Positions 22,273-22,488 of a stretch of 22,488 bases of DNA are shown one piece after another (position 1 is the first letter of the stretch; each line of letters starts with the position of its first letter). A program made the translations under genes and the position numbers. The notes below the pieces were generated by a model. That model ran no database searches, was not told the DNA's origin, and saw only the letters and a program-made list of their open reading frames with translations. Source of the DNA: JBAZGH01 sp041652935 (GTDB taxonomy: Bacteria > Patescibacteriota > Patescibacteriia > Patescibacteriales > XYC2-FULL-47-12). The DNA is taken from the NCBI GenBank assembly GCA_041652935.1, contig JBAZGH010000015.1, positions 1 to 22,488 on the forward strand. Direction: 5' to 3'.

Positions 22273-22488
22273 ATGAAAAAAGATATTTTTGACAACTATA
22301 CTGAAGTAGGGGAAGAGGTAAAAAAAATTATTTTATTTGACGAAGTTAAAGAAGCTTTTGAATTTTATCCGTTATTAGGGCAGGTAATAAAAAAGAAAGA
22401 TTATCGTAATAATAACCCGGAAGTTTATAAAATATATATTAACATGATAACGGCTTTAAAATGGGTAGCTTTGCCAATGTTAAAACCT
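22273..22488 (+). CDS. Hypothetical protein, 3'-truncated by window edge
   Basis: Seventy-two codons are open from ATG 22273 to the last base. The protein begins MKKDIFDNYTEVGEEVKKII and is mixed charged/aromatic, probably helical (EVKEAFEFYPLLGQVIKKK), with a moderately hydrophobic stretch (MITALKWVALPML) at the edge. I do not recognise a family. It is 30 bp downstream of the VirB6/TrbL-like gene on the same strand, so it likely belongs to the same cluster. Confidence 0.6.
   Translation, partial: MKKDIFDNYTEVGEEVKKIILFDEVKEAFEFYPLLGQVIKKKDYRNNNPEVYKIYINMITALKWVALPMLKP

Overview
The window looks like a chromosomal segment of a Candidate Phyla Radiation (Patescibacteria) bacterium, probably Parcubacteria-like. 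The reasons are: AT-rich DNA with short gaps; a mix of universal genes (rpoC, ksgA) and secreted or membrane proteins of a CPR style (duplicated 'LLQVEDGG.IWYVNPAD' modules, thrombospondin type-3 calcium loops, a giant Cys-rich surface protein, a VirB6/TrbL-like membrane protein); two stand-alone S23-type four-helix-bundle genes; and starts that mostly lack a Shine-Dalgarno site. TGA serves as a stop (for example at 17951-17953 and 18494-18496), so the recoded Gracilibacteria/Absconditabacteria are unlikely. The taxonomic call is inference.

Layout. 1-2752: the C-terminal two thirds of RNA polymerase beta' (+), ending at a bidirectional terminator. 2803-4421: a four-gene minus-strand operon read as DsbA-like oxidoreductase, DUF4258-like protein, DUF2283-like protein, DUF192 lipoprotein; the middle pair resembles a toxin-antitoxin pair. 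4453-4554: a perfect 26-bp inverted repeat with an inner hairpin. 4586-4717: a 43-residue basic protein with the only canonical Shine-Dalgarno site in the window. 4779-5483: a sugar-phosphate nucleotidyltransferase whose stop codon lies inside a heptamer array. 5589-6608 (-) and 6631-7062 (+): two divergent secreted/anchored proteins. 7180-8028: ksgA. 8076-8825: a membrane-anchored thrombospondin type-3 protein. 8950-9315: four-helix-bundle gene 1. 9356-17953: a 2865-residue exported Cys-rich protein. 18131-18496: four-helix-bundle gene 2. 18743-22242: a three-helix membrane protein and a VirB6/TrbL-like protein. 22273-end: an unrecognised partial gene.

The most unusual feature is a family of related 7-bp tandem repeats (AGTAACC, AGTAACA, AGTTACA, AATGACC, AATTTCC, AATGCCC and similar). 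They run in intergenic arrays and also inside ksgA, and supply the stop codons of three genes. Both four-helix-bundle genes are bracketed by arrays of opposite orientation, with a different heptamer set at each locus. This suggests a repeat-bounded genetic unit built around the four-helix-bundle protein.

Functionally, the giant Cys-rich protein, the three-helix protein and the VirB6/TrbL-like protein follow one another on one strand and probably belong to a cell-surface or secretion apparatus. The DsbA-like protein encoded upstream could make the disulfides such exported proteins need.
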